DNA of 64,000 nucleotides from JBQLZQ01 sp052168355 (GTDB lineage Bacteria; Pseudomonadota; Alphaproteobacteria; DSM-16000; Inquilinaceae). Below, in pieces: positions 1 through 7,742 of the stretch (positions are counted from its first letter, which is position 1; the number at the start of each line of letters is the position of its first letter). A program made the position numbers and the translations under genes. The stretch is taken from NCBI GenBank assembly GCA_052168355.1, contig JBQLZQ010000070.1, forward strand, positions 1 to 64,000, written 5' to 3'. The notes beneath the pieces were generated by a model. That model was given only the letters and a program-made list of their open reading frames with translations. It was not told the DNA's origin and searched no databases.

Positions 1-2170
1 CGAGGTCGAACCGGTCGGCGTTCATGACCTTGGTCCAGGCCGCCACGAAGTCGCGGACGAACTTTTCGGCGTTGTCGTCCTGGGCGTAGACCTCGGCATA
101 GGCCCGCAGGATCGAGTTGGAGCCGAACACCAGATCCGTGCTGGTCGCGGTCCACTTCGCCACGCCCGACTTGCGGTCGCGGATCTCGTAGAGGCCGTCC
201 CCGATCGGGTGCCAGCTGTAGGCCATGTCCGTCAGGTTGACGAAGAAGTCGTTCGACAGCCGGCCCTCGCGGTCGGTGAAGACCCCGTGCTTGGAGCCGC
301 CGTGGTTGGCGCCGAGAACGCGCATCCCGCCGACGAGCACGGTCATCTCCGCCGCCGTCAGGCCCAAAAGCTGCGCCTTGTCGAGCATCAGCTCCTCCGG
401 GGCGACCGCGTACTTTTCCTTCTGCCAGTTGCGGAACCCGCAGGCGAGAGGCTCCAGAGGCTCGAAGCTTTCGGCGTCGGTCTGCTCATCGGTCGCGTCG
501 CCGCGCCCCGGCGCGAACGGGACGTCGACACGGTACCCCGCGGCCGCGATGGCCCGTTCCAGACCGACATTGCCCGCAAGCACGATGACGTCGGCGACGG
601 ACGCGCCGGTGTCGGCCGCGATGGGCGTCAGGACGCCCAACACCCTGGCCAGGCGCGCGGGCTCGTTGGCTTCCCAATCCTTCTGCGGCGCCAGCCGGAT
701 GCGGGCGCCGTTGGCGCCACCCCGCTTGTCCGACCCGCGGAAGGTGCGCGCGCTGTCCCAGGCGGTGGCGATCAGTTCGGCCGGGGTCAGGCCGCTCGCG
801 GCGATCTTCGCCTTGACGGCCGCGATGTCGTAGCCCGTGTTGCCCGCCGGGACCGGGTCCTGCCAGATCAAATCCTCGGCGGGCACGTCCGGGCCGTAAT
901 AGTTGACCTTGGGCCCCATGTCGCGATGGGTCAGCTTGAACCAGGCGCGGCCGAAGGTGTCGGCGAAATAGGCGGGGTCGGCCATGAATTTCCGGCAGAT
1001 CGCGTTGTAGGTCGGGTCGACCTTCATCGCCATGTCCGCGTCGGTCATGATCGGGTTGCGGTGGATCGAGGGATCCGAGGCATCCACCGGCTTGATCTCG
1101 TCCGGCATGTCGACCGGTTCCCACTGCCAGGCGCCGGCGGGCGATTTCCTCAGTTCCCAGTCATGGTTGAACAGATAGTCGAAATAGCCCATGTCCCACC
1201 GCGTCGGATGCTGGGTCCAGGCGCCTTCGATGCCCGAGGTAAAGGCGTTGGCGGCCTTGCCCGCATGGCCGGAGTTGGCCCAGCCGAATCCCTGCGCCTC
1301 GACGCCGCAGGCCTCGGGCGCGCCGCCGATGCTGCCGGCCGCGCCGCCGCCATGCGCCTTGCCCACGGTGTGGCCGCCGCAGGTCAACGCCGCGGTTTCC
1401 TCGTCGTTCATGGCCATGCGGGAAAAGGTCTCCCGCACATGCAGGGCCGTGCGGGCCGGATCGGGGATGCCGTTCACCCCTTCGGGATTGACGTAGATGA
1501 GGCCCATATGGACCGCCGCCAGCGGGTTGTGGAGGGTCGTGGCGTCCCCGAGATCGCCGTAGCGGCCTTCGGAGGGCGCGAGCCATTCGGTTTCCACGCC
1601 CCAGTTCACGTCCGTTTCGGGAGCCCAAATATCCTCGCGCCCGAAACCGAAGCCGAAGGTCTTCAGCCCCATCGACTCATAGGCCATGGTGCCGGCCAGG
1701 ATGATCAGATCGGCCCAGCTGAGGGGGTTGCCGTACTTCTTCTTGACCGGCCACAGCAGGCGCCGCGCCTTGTCCAGGCTCGCGTTGTCCGGCCAGGAGT
1801 TCAGCGGCGCGAACCGGATGTTGCCAGAGCCGCCCCCGCCCCGCCCGTCGCCCATCCGGTAGGATCCGGCGGAGTGCCAGGCCAGACGGATCATCAGCCC
1901 GCCATAGTGGCCCCAGTCCGCCGGCCACCAGTCCTGACTGTCGGTCATGAGCGCCTTCACGTCCGCCTTGACGGCCTCGTAATCCAGCGTCTTGACCGCC
2001 TCGCGGTGGTCATAGCCCGGATCCATCGGGTTCGTCCGCGCGCCGCGCTGGTGCAGGATGTCGAGGTTGAGGGCGTTGGGCCACCATTTGGTGACCGCGT
2101 TGCCGCTGCCGGTGTTGCCGCCATGCATGAAGGGGCAGCCGCCGGTGGGGCTCATGGTGTTTCCGTCCAT
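1..2170 (-). CDS. katG: Catalase-peroxidase KatG, last few residues cut off by the window edge
   Basis: Bifunctional haem catalase-peroxidase that removes hydrogen peroxide in the cytoplasm. Translation from the ATG at 2170 gives 723 codons before the window ends. The final visible residues NADRFDL match the extreme C-terminus of KatG, so only about one or two residues and the stop are missing. Seen: distal active-site motif RLAWHSAGSYR (R95, W98, H99), the MGLIYVNPEG segment holding the Tyr of the Met-Tyr-Trp adduct, and the proximal-His motif GGHTVGKAHG. A purine-rich SD (GGGAGAG) lies 4-5 bases before the ATG. The gene is divergent from oxyR, the usual regulator of katG, and the shared upstream region holds a 17-bp tandem repeat. 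Family assignment is certain. Confidence 0.98.
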   Translation of the reverse strand, partial: MDGNTMSPTGGCPFMHGGNTGSGNAVTKWWPNALNLDILHQRGARTNPMDPGYDHREAVKTLDYEAVKADVKALMTDSQDWWPADWGHYGGLMIRLAWHSAGSYRMGDGRGGGGSGNIRFAPLNSWPDNASLDKARRLLWPVKKKYGNPLSWADLIILAGTMAYESMGLKTFGFGFGREDIWAPETDVNWGVETEWLAPSEGRYGDLGDATTLHNPLAAVHMGLIYVNPEGVNGIPDPARTALHVRETFSRMAMNDEETAALTCGGHTVGKAHGGGAAGSIGGAPEACGVEAQGFGWANSGHAGKAANAFTSGIEGAWTQHPTRWDMGYFDYLFNHDWELRKSPAGAWQWEPVDMPDEIKPVDASDPSIHRNPIMTDADMAMKVDPTYNAICRKFMADPAYFADTFGRAWFKLTHRDMGPKVNYYGPDVPAEDLIWQDPVPAGNTGYDIAAVKAKIAASGLTPAELIATAWDSARTFRGSDKRGGANGARIRLAPQKDWEANEPARLARVLGVLTPIAADTGASVADVIVLAGNVGLERAIAAAGYRVDVPFAPGRGDATDEQTDAESFEPLEPLACGFRNWQKEKYAVAPEELMLDKAQLLGLTAAEMTVLVGGMRVLGANHGGSKHGVFTDREGRLSNDFFVNLTDMAYSWHPIGDGLYEIRDRKSGVAKWTATSTDLVFGSNSILRAYAEVYAQDDNAEKFVRDFVAAWTKVMNADRFDL

Positions 2171-2184
2171 GGATCTCTCCCTTG

Positions 2185-2231
2185 TGTGAGGTCGGCCCTA
2201 GTGTGAGGTCGGCCCTTGTATGAGGTCGGTA
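2185..2231. repeat. 17-bp tandem repeat, about 2.8 copies, between katG and oxyR
   Basis: The unit TGTGAGGTCGGCCCTAG at 2185-2201 is repeated at 2202-2218 with one change and again, degenerate, from 2219. It begins 15 bases upstream of the katG ATG, so it lies in the probable 5' leader of katG. It may be simple replication slippage or may change spacing of regulatory sites. Nothing in the sequence decides between these. Confidence 0.85.
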
Positions 2232-2329
2232 GGCGCGACGACGTATCCTGGAACCTTCCGGAACCGTTCTAACGAGGGGAGCCGATAAACTCCAATTGGA
2301 TATTCAAAACGATGTGATAAGTTTTGCAA

Positions 2330-3247
2330 ATGCTGGGACTGACCCTCAAACAGCTTCGCTACTTCGACGCCCTGGCGCGGCACCTGCATTTCGGGCGCGC
2401 CGCCGAAGCCTGTTCCATTTCCCAGCCGGCGCTGTCGCTGCAGGTCAAGGAACTCGAGGCCATGGTCGGCGTGCCCCTGGTCGAACGCGGCGCCCGCCAG
2501 GTCCGCCTGACGCCGGTCGGCGAGGCCCTGCTGCACAAATCCCGCCAGATCCTGCTTGCCGTCGAGGAGCTCGACAATCTGGCGCGCGCGTCCCGGGGAC
2601 CGCTCGCCGGCCGTCTGCGGCTTGGCGTGATCCCCACGATCGCGCCGTATTTTCTGCCCGGTCTCATCGCCGCCCTCGCGCGCCCGCTTCCCGACCTGGA
2701 TGTGCAACTGCGCGAGGCGGTGACCGGGACCCTGATCGACGACCTGCTGGCGGGACGCCTCGACCTCGCCGTCGTCGCCCTGCCGATTTCCGAACCGTCC
2801 CTGAGGGAGCTGGCGCTGTTCGACGAGGAGTTCGTGCTGGTCCGTCCCCTGGCGGACGCCGACAAGCCGGTCCCCGGCCCGGCGATGCTCCAGACCATGC
2901 GCCTGCTCCTGCTCGAGGAAGGGCACTGCTTTCGCGATCAGGCCCTGTCGTTCTGCCGCTTCGGCGGGCGGCAGCCGCGCCGGCTGATGGAAGGCAGCTC
3001 GCTGTCGACGCTGGTCCAGATGGTCGGCGCCGGCATGGGCGTCACCCTCATTCCGGAGATGGCGGTCGGCCTCGAGACACGGTCGGCCGACGTCGCCGTC
3101 TCCCGCTTCCCGCCTCCCCGCCCGTCGCGCACCGTCGGGATGGTCTGGCGGGCGACGAACCCGCTGTCCGACCAGTTCGCGCAGATCGGCGCCATCGTGC
3201 GCGCCGCCGGGCAACCGACGCGCGCGGGCGGGGGCGGCGACGCGTGA
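2330..3247 (+). CDS. oxyR: Hydrogen-peroxide-sensing LysR-type regulator OxyR
   Basis: LysR-family transcription activator of peroxide defence genes. N-terminal winged HTH (about residues 2-62, LKQLRYFDALARHLHFGRAAE then SISQPALSLQVKELE), followed by the LysR substrate-binding fold. The peroxide-sensing cysteines are present in GHCFRDQALSFC (C200 and C209 counted from the ATG at 2330), with the same nine-residue spacing as C199/C208 of E. coli OxyR. The 305-aa product has the normal OxyR length. A TTG two codons upstream (2324) is an alternative start; the ATG fits family length better. Divergent from katG, so direct control of katG and autoregulation are expected. GATA triplets at 2284, 2299 and 2316 and the palindrome CCAATTGG (2292-2299) are possible parts of the operator, but this is unproven. 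Confidence 0.95.
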   Translation: MLGLTLKQLRYFDALARHLHFGRAAEACSISQPALSLQVKELEAMVGVPLVERGARQVRLTPVGEALLHKSRQILLAVEELDNLARASRGPLAGRLRLGVIPTIAPYFLPGLIAALARPLPDLDVQLREAVTGTLIDDLLAGRLDLAVVALPISEPSLRELALFDEEFVLVRPLADADKPVPGPAMLQTMRLLLLEEGHCFRDQALSFCRFGGRQPRRLMEGSSLSTLVQMVGAGMGVTLIPEMAVGLETRSADVAVSRFPPPRPSRTVGMVWRATNPLSDQFAQIGAIVRAAGQPTRAGGGGDA

Positions 3248-3454
3248 CGCGGGCAACGGCGGCGGCGCATGACGCTGGCGGGGGCCGGGCCGGCACCTTG
3301 ACGGCGGTGAAGGCGCCCCCCCCCAGGGACCTCGTCCCGACCAGCGCCGGGGACAGTTCGGGGACGGCCAACGGCCCGGACGCGGCGGCGCGGCCCAACA
3401 TCGATGATCTCCGGGATCAGGAGGGTGGATTTAGCTACATTGGAGGCAATCACT
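3248..3454. other. Intergenic stretch downstream of oxyR
   Basis: GC-rich sequence after the oxyR stop with no convincing gene on either strand. The open frames that cross it are continuations of antisense frames to oxyR and have no family resemblance. Near 3410 the composition shifts towards AT and leads into the small ORF with a strong ribosome-binding site at 3455. Confidence 0.5.
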
Positions 3455-3583
3455 ATGCATGATTGCGATGATTCGAGAACGTCCCCGTGGCAACCCGCGA
3501 CAACCCGAGGCGGATGCGATCCCAGCGGTTCCGAGTATGTATTTCGAATTGGTAAGCAGAAGCGAGGCGTTAGCGCCGCATGA
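3455..3583 (+). CDS. Possible 42-aa small protein at the edge of the AT-rich island
   Basis: The ATG at 3455 is preceded by a textbook SD GGAGG (3442-3446) at eight bases spacing and opens a 42-codon frame ending in TGA at 3581-3583. The peptide begins MHDCDDSRTSPWQP and ends in a basic tail (VFRIGKQKRGVSAA). No family is recognised. It may be a genuine small protein, or the 5' remnant of a gene truncated when the neighbouring metallophosphoesterase/Hsp90-like cassette arrived. The start-site quality is the only positive evidence. Confidence 0.35.
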   Translation: MHDCDDSRTSPWQPATTRGGCDPSGSEYVFRIGKQKRGVSAA

Positions 3584-3686
3584 CCCACCAATGACAGCAG
3601 GTCGTCTGCATCACGTCCTGCCTTAATAGGGCAAGGCTATCGTCTGCATGAGCCATTCGGTCGAATTGAAAAATATCAATAACAGG
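3584..3686. other. Short gap with weak AT hairpin beyond the Hsp90-like gene
   Basis: No gene seen. The inverted repeat ATTGA (3665-3669) / TCAAT (3676-3680) lies just past the stop of the leftward Hsp90-like gene and, read on the minus strand, contains a short T run in the loop. It is at best a weak terminator. Confidence 0.3.
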
Positions 3687-6005
3687 TCAACGGATCGCAT
3701 CGATATAGAGGAGGTCGCAGCGAACTTCGAGCCGTTTGGTCTCCCCAGCCGCCGGAAGAAATGCTTCTCGCACGGGCTCGGGCACGGGCACGAATATCTG
3801 GTTTTTCATTACGATAGTGCTGGTCTCATAAGAACCTCCCCCTGGATTTGCGGCCACCGGTTCCCTCATCTGCACATCGTAATAGAGTCCGACCTCGCCC
3901 GACTGGTGCTCGAAGATGAACAGCACCTTCTGCCCCCCCCAAACGACCGAAGTGCGGTGTGGCTGGAGGAAAAATTCGCCTCGTTGTTCGCGGATTCGCT
4001 TACTAATCGCAAGGAAGCAGCGAAAGCCCTTTAGAGGTGGGTCCGGCTCATCGATAGTGAGCAGCTTTCTATCGGTCGCAATATCGGTCCGTTGGATCGG
4101 TGGCAGGGCGTCGAAGTTGGGGCCCGTTTCCTCAACAAGTTGAAGATCCAGCTGTACTTCGGTAACGTCGGGCACGACGTCGCGCACCCTTCCCGTTGTA
4201 GCCGGATCTAGCACCTGATAACTGCGCCTTATCGCGCCGGCTTTAATAGCCGCCTGTTGCATAGTTATCTTGCCGTCGAGATAGTCGGTCCACAGCGACG
4301 TCAAATTTTCGAGATCAGCCCGTTCATACTCGAATACATCGCGCGTGCGTTGCAGGGTTTTCAGAAACGCTTCTGTGCCTTGGCGTGTCGCGCTTGGAAC
4401 GAGTCCTGCTACCTTCGGGAAAATTATGTTGCGGACAAAGTCCTTCGCCATGTGGCCGAACGCGCCGTACTCGCTATCATAGATCTGGAGCATGACGACG
4501 ACGTTCGCAGCCATTGGATCAAGCACAATCGCAATAGGTTCTTGATTCTGGACTAGAATGGGCAGGCCGTGAGAAATCGATCCAAATCCAATTTCTGCCG
4601 AAAGAAAATAGTCCGAACTCAAAATCTCCGTCAGTCGAAATGCTAGTGCCGACAGCGCCATGCTGAGTTCCGCAGGGAGAAGGTGCTTGAGCACCTTGGG
4701 TTCGTCAGTAAGAAGCTCGACTTGGCTGTACGTCGACAAATAATTTTTTTCACATTGGCGACGTTGTGCGTTGCGGGATAGCTGCACGACAGGACGCTCG
4801 GCTGAGGCATGCGACATCGTGCCAGGGTCGTTCCCACTGTAGACAAGCAGAGGCTTGCCGCTACTCACCGTCACCAGATCCTTCAGTTTCTCGGAGTCAC
4901 CGGGTTCGACACGCACCCGCAGCATGCCGCACCAGCCCCATCTCTGGTGAGCAGCCACCCAATTGATAAATGATTGGCTCACATTTGCTTCTGGACGTTC
5001 GGATAGACGCTTAGATATCAACATGTCGAGAGGTGCCGCGAAGAGATTGAGAAATCTCTGGCTCTCTGTCGTGAGAGCCTCACGACCAGCGGTCGGCTGC
5101 AGGAGAAGGAAATCCGCAACGCCGCCTAATTGATATGTGGACGGGAGAGACGCGGTAGCCAGACCGAAGCGGCTGCGAAAGGTTCGCAGTGCGCCGACGC
5201 CTTGGCGCAGGATCATGCGCCCAGGGATCGGCCGACCGTCAAGCTTGATCTCGGTCAAGTCGACTCTCACGTCACCCGAAATAGCGCCGGCCATGGCCAC
5301 GTTGGCCGCAAGCCGGTCGCTAAATGTGACATTCACATCATTCCAGCGCCAACTGACGGATAGATCGTCAACCGCCTCATTGAGTGGCTTCTGACTTACC
5401 AGCACGCCGTTGATCCGGATCGGCAATTCGACGAACCGCACGAAATCCGTGATGAACTCAATTGCTTCGGCCACGTTAACAGATTTGCCCGGCTGTATCG
5501 CCGCTGTGACAGTGGTTCCCGGCTCCCACGTCGGATCCTCATTGATGAAATGGATACAATCGTCGGTTACGGAAAGGGTCTCGCGAAGTGCGATACACCG
5601 CGTGCGCTGTGCTGGCTCCACACTCTCGCTTACAACTTCCAACCGATCAGCAACGCCGAAGTTTGCCATGGCGCCAATACCAAAGGTCCCAACAACACCT
5701 GCGGCACGGGCATCGTCAGTGTTCTTGGAACTCGAGCCAGCGCGCCAGAAGTGATCCCTCAAGTCCTGTCGCGACATACCGATGCCGTTGTCGCTCACTT
5801 GTATCTGGTTTGGTGCAATCGAAACTTCGATCATTGGCGCGAACTCTTGGCCCGCGTGTTTGCGCAGCATGACTGCGTCGAAGGCGTTCTGCACGTTTTC
5901 GCGCAGCAAGGCGAACGGCGAAGGGTAGATCTGCTCCGCCAGCAGTTCAATCATGCGGCTGATGTCGACGCTAAACGGGATCGCTTCGCCAGGGTCCGTA
6001 CTCAT
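3687..6005 (-). CDS. Hsp90-like GHKL-fold ATPase, second gene of a two-gene cassette
   Basis: A 772-aa cytosolic protein with an N-terminal Hsp90/HtpG-type ATP-binding domain. Seen: N-box LLRENVQNAFDA (E36, N37, N40, D43), G1 box VSDNGIGM (D72-M77), G2 box VGTFGIGAMANFGVAD (106-121, matching the HtpG lid region GQFGVGFYSAF), and a PGTTVT segment near 170. A middle region with FVELPIRINGV resembles the Hsp90/MutL transducer fold. The C-terminal half (about 400-772) is not recognised and lacks the HtpG dimerisation domain pattern. The start overlaps the stop of the metallophosphoesterase by ATGA (6002-6005), so the two are translationally coupled. Lower GC than the flanks indicates acquisition. 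Not housekeeping HtpG. A chaperone-like or sensor ATPase working with the phosphoesterase, perhaps in phage defence, is inference. Confidence 0.85.
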   Translation of the reverse strand: MSTDPGEAIPFSVDISRMIELLAEQIYPSPFALLRENVQNAFDAVMLRKHAGQEFAPMIEVSIAPNQIQVSDNGIGMSRQDLRDHFWRAGSSSKNTDDARAAGVVGTFGIGAMANFGVADRLEVVSESVEPAQRTRCIALRETLSVTDDCIHFINEDPTWEPGTTVTAAIQPGKSVNVAEAIEFITDFVRFVELPIRINGVLVSQKPLNEAVDDLSVSWRWNDVNVTFSDRLAANVAMAGAISGDVRVDLTEIKLDGRPIPGRMILRQGVGALRTFRSRFGLATASLPSTYQLGGVADFLLLQPTAGREALTTESQRFLNLFAAPLDMLISKRLSERPEANVSQSFINWVAAHQRWGWCGMLRVRVEPGDSEKLKDLVTVSSGKPLLVYSGNDPGTMSHASAERPVVQLSRNAQRRQCEKNYLSTYSQVELLTDEPKVLKHLLPAELSMALSALAFRLTEILSSDYFLSAEIGFGSISHGLPILVQNQEPIAIVLDPMAANVVVMLQIYDSEYGAFGHMAKDFVRNIIFPKVAGLVPSATRQGTEAFLKTLQRTRDVFEYERADLENLTSLWTDYLDGKITMQQAAIKAGAIRRSYQVLDPATTGRVRDVVPDVTEVQLDLQLVEETGPNFDALPPIQRTDIATDRKLLTIDEPDPPLKGFRCFLAISKRIREQRGEFFLQPHRTSVVWGGQKVLFIFEHQSGEVGLYYDVQMREPVAANPGGGSYETSTIVMKNQIFVPVPEPVREAFLPAAGETKRLEVRCDLLYIDAIR

Positions 6006-7471
6006 GATCTTGTCTTCCGCACTAAACCAATCTTGTGTTCGAGATCTGAGGCTGTGGCTTTGGGCAAGCCCAGACGCGCACCGTGTTCGGCTAGCATCGT
6101 TTTTGCCGATTCGTGATCGGACCCGTTCAGATGCGCGTCCACACTCAACACTAGTTCTTCGATCGTTTGCGGTGAACCGACGACTGCAATGATCTCGCTC
6201 GGATCGCCCAACTCCTGCGCTGCACTCACCATCAGACGTCGTCCATATGGATCGGACGATGCATTGATGGTCCTCAGCAGCCGAAGCGCTTCACGCGGAT
6301 CTCCGTCTTCACGTAGCGCTGACTCGGCATCAAACAGTATCGCTGCTTTTCTTTCCCGTATCGGATTTTCCGGTCTTCCGGCCGCGTCGACGGGGGTTGT
6401 CCATTCAAGATCGACGTAACTGCGGCCGCCGAAGATTGCGAGGTGGGCACGCGAGAAGAGATTGGCAAAAGCCATTTCGCGGACATGAACTCTTGCGCGA
6501 TCATAGTCATCCCCTATCTCAATTATGCTGTAGCCCCTTCGTGTGCCTGTCGGCAGTTCACGCGAGCCAGCGCAAAGCGATCCCGCGCTAACCACCGCCA
6601 TCGTCTCGCGATCTGGTAAATACGCGTGCTTGGGCGTGATCTGCGTTTGGTGCTGATGACCATAGAGCCCAAGCCGAAAGCCGCGCCCGATCATACCCTT
6701 AACGATCTCGGGGTCCATGTAATCCGATCGATTGGGCGGCCCCTCAATATCATGATGCCACACCGCGATCCTAAGTCGCCATGCCCCCAATGCCCGCAGA
6801 TCTAAATGAGACTGGGCAATAACACTCCGGGGTATCTCTCCGTGAAAAGAAAAACAATCGTTACTCACACACGAGTTGAATGCGGCAACGCCGATTCTTC
6901 CCTCGTCAAGACTATAGAGATTGGCGTCGGACCAAGCCTGCACACGAAGTAGTCCTGCGATCCCTGAATAGAACCGTTCAAAAAAACGCCAAAAGGCAGC
7001 AAGGCGTTGGTCATATGCCGCTCTATCCCTGATGATGTAGAGCTGCCGAGATTTCCAGTCCCAGCGATACGGTGAATCGGGTTCGTGTAGCGCGCGCAGT
7101 AGCTCCTTCGGAAACTCCTCGTCCTTGACGACTTCCATTGAGGCAAAGGCGGCATTCCAATCGATGTCGTGATTGCCTGGTATGATCAGAACTTTGGATC
7201 GATCGCCGTTGAGGAACCGGTTGGTGAGATCGACTAAAAAATCATAAGCCGCCTCGTATTGATTGGCGAGTTCTTCCGCACAATTTGGACTATTTAGTAC
7301 TGTGCCCTGAACGATATCTCCGCTTACGATGATCGCCTGCGGATCAGCGATCGGTGGATCCTCGTGCGCGTATTGCTCGCGGTCACTAACCAAGGCCGAA
7401 ATCAGTTCTGCGTTGGAGATCGGATCACTCTTGGTCCGATGAAGATCGGTAATGTGTAGGATGGTGAACAT
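6002..7471 (-). CDS. Calcineurin-like metallophosphoesterase with helical C-terminal region, first gene of the cassette
   Basis: A 489-aa protein with a complete dinuclear-metal phosphoesterase core: DLH (D9, H11) in HITDLHRT, GD (D52) in VSGDIVQGT, GNHD (N100-D102), a histidine motif in AVWHHDIEG, and GHQH in GLYGHQHQTQ. Such enzymes hydrolyse phosphomono- or diesters, including nucleotides and nucleic acids; the substrate cannot be read from the sequence. Residues about 340-489 (for example AAILFDAESALREDGDPREALRLL) look like TPR-style helical hairpins and could mediate partner binding. It is the promoter-proximal gene, coupled by a four-base overlap to the Hsp90-like ATPase. No strong SD is visible before the ATG at 7471. 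Codon use and base composition differ from the housekeeping flanks. Confidence 0.88.
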   Translation of the reverse strand: MFTILHITDLHRTKSDPISNAELISALVSDREQYAHEDPPIADPQAIIVSGDIVQGTVLNSPNCAEELANQYEAAYDFLVDLTNRFLNGDRSKVLIIPGNHDIDWNAAFASMEVVKDEEFPKELLRALHEPDSPYRWDWKSRQLYIIRDRAAYDQRLAAFWRFFERFYSGIAGLLRVQAWSDANLYSLDEGRIGVAAFNSCVSNDCFSFHGEIPRSVIAQSHLDLRALGAWRLRIAVWHHDIEGPPNRSDYMDPEIVKGMIGRGFRLGLYGHQHQTQITPKHAYLPDRETMAVVSAGSLCAGSRELPTGTRRGYSIIEIGDDYDRARVHVREMAFANLFSRAHLAIFGGRSYVDLEWTTPVDAAGRPENPIRERKAAILFDAESALREDGDPREALRLLRTINASSDPYGRRLMVSAAQELGDPSEIIAVVGSPQTIEELVLSVDAHLNGSDHESAKTMLAEHGARLGLPKATASDLEHKIGLVRKTRS

Positions 7472-7742
7472 AAGTTTCTGGGAACGACCTTAGGAAGACG
7501 CATCGAGAAGTAAAATAGTTGAGTAGCGTCGTGCACAAAAGAATTCGTTATTGTAATCTTTCAGACACAAGTCTTCGGATCCTGAGCATCTAGAACGTAA
7601 AACCGTCACTGAGCCTAACTGCATCCGTTAGGAGGATGGAGATTATTGAGTTTGCCAACTCCCCGTTCGTACATTATGCAGGTTTCTGGCGTGCTGGCAG
7701 CGTGAAAATAGCCTGCTCCGGCCATGGGACTTTCGGCCCCCC
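7472..7742. other. Intergenic region upstream of the phosphoesterase cassette
   Basis: AT-rich on the cassette side, so it probably carries the leftward cassette promoter, though no clear -35/-10 pair stands out. It contains a hairpin with arms CCTAAC (7614-7619) and GTTAGG (7627-7632). A plus-strand ATG at 7636 directly abuts an AGGAGG but the frame runs antisense into pepF and is not credible. Composition returns to GC-rich at about 7700, marking the right edge of the island. Confidence 0.5.

Noticed and set aside
209..2206. 665-codon open frame opposite katG
   Set aside because: Antisense to a clear KatG; Arg/Gly/Val-rich low-information translation typical of shadow frames in GC-rich DNA.
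3584..3686. tRNA or attachment site bordering the phosphoesterase/Hsp90-like island
   Set aside because: No cloverleaf or T-loop pattern, no integrase and no direct repeats at the two edges could be found by eye.
3687..6005. Ordinary chaperone HtpG
   Set aside because: Only the N-terminal ATPase fold matches; the length (772 aa), unrecognised C-terminal half and coupling to a phosphoesterase do not fit HtpG.
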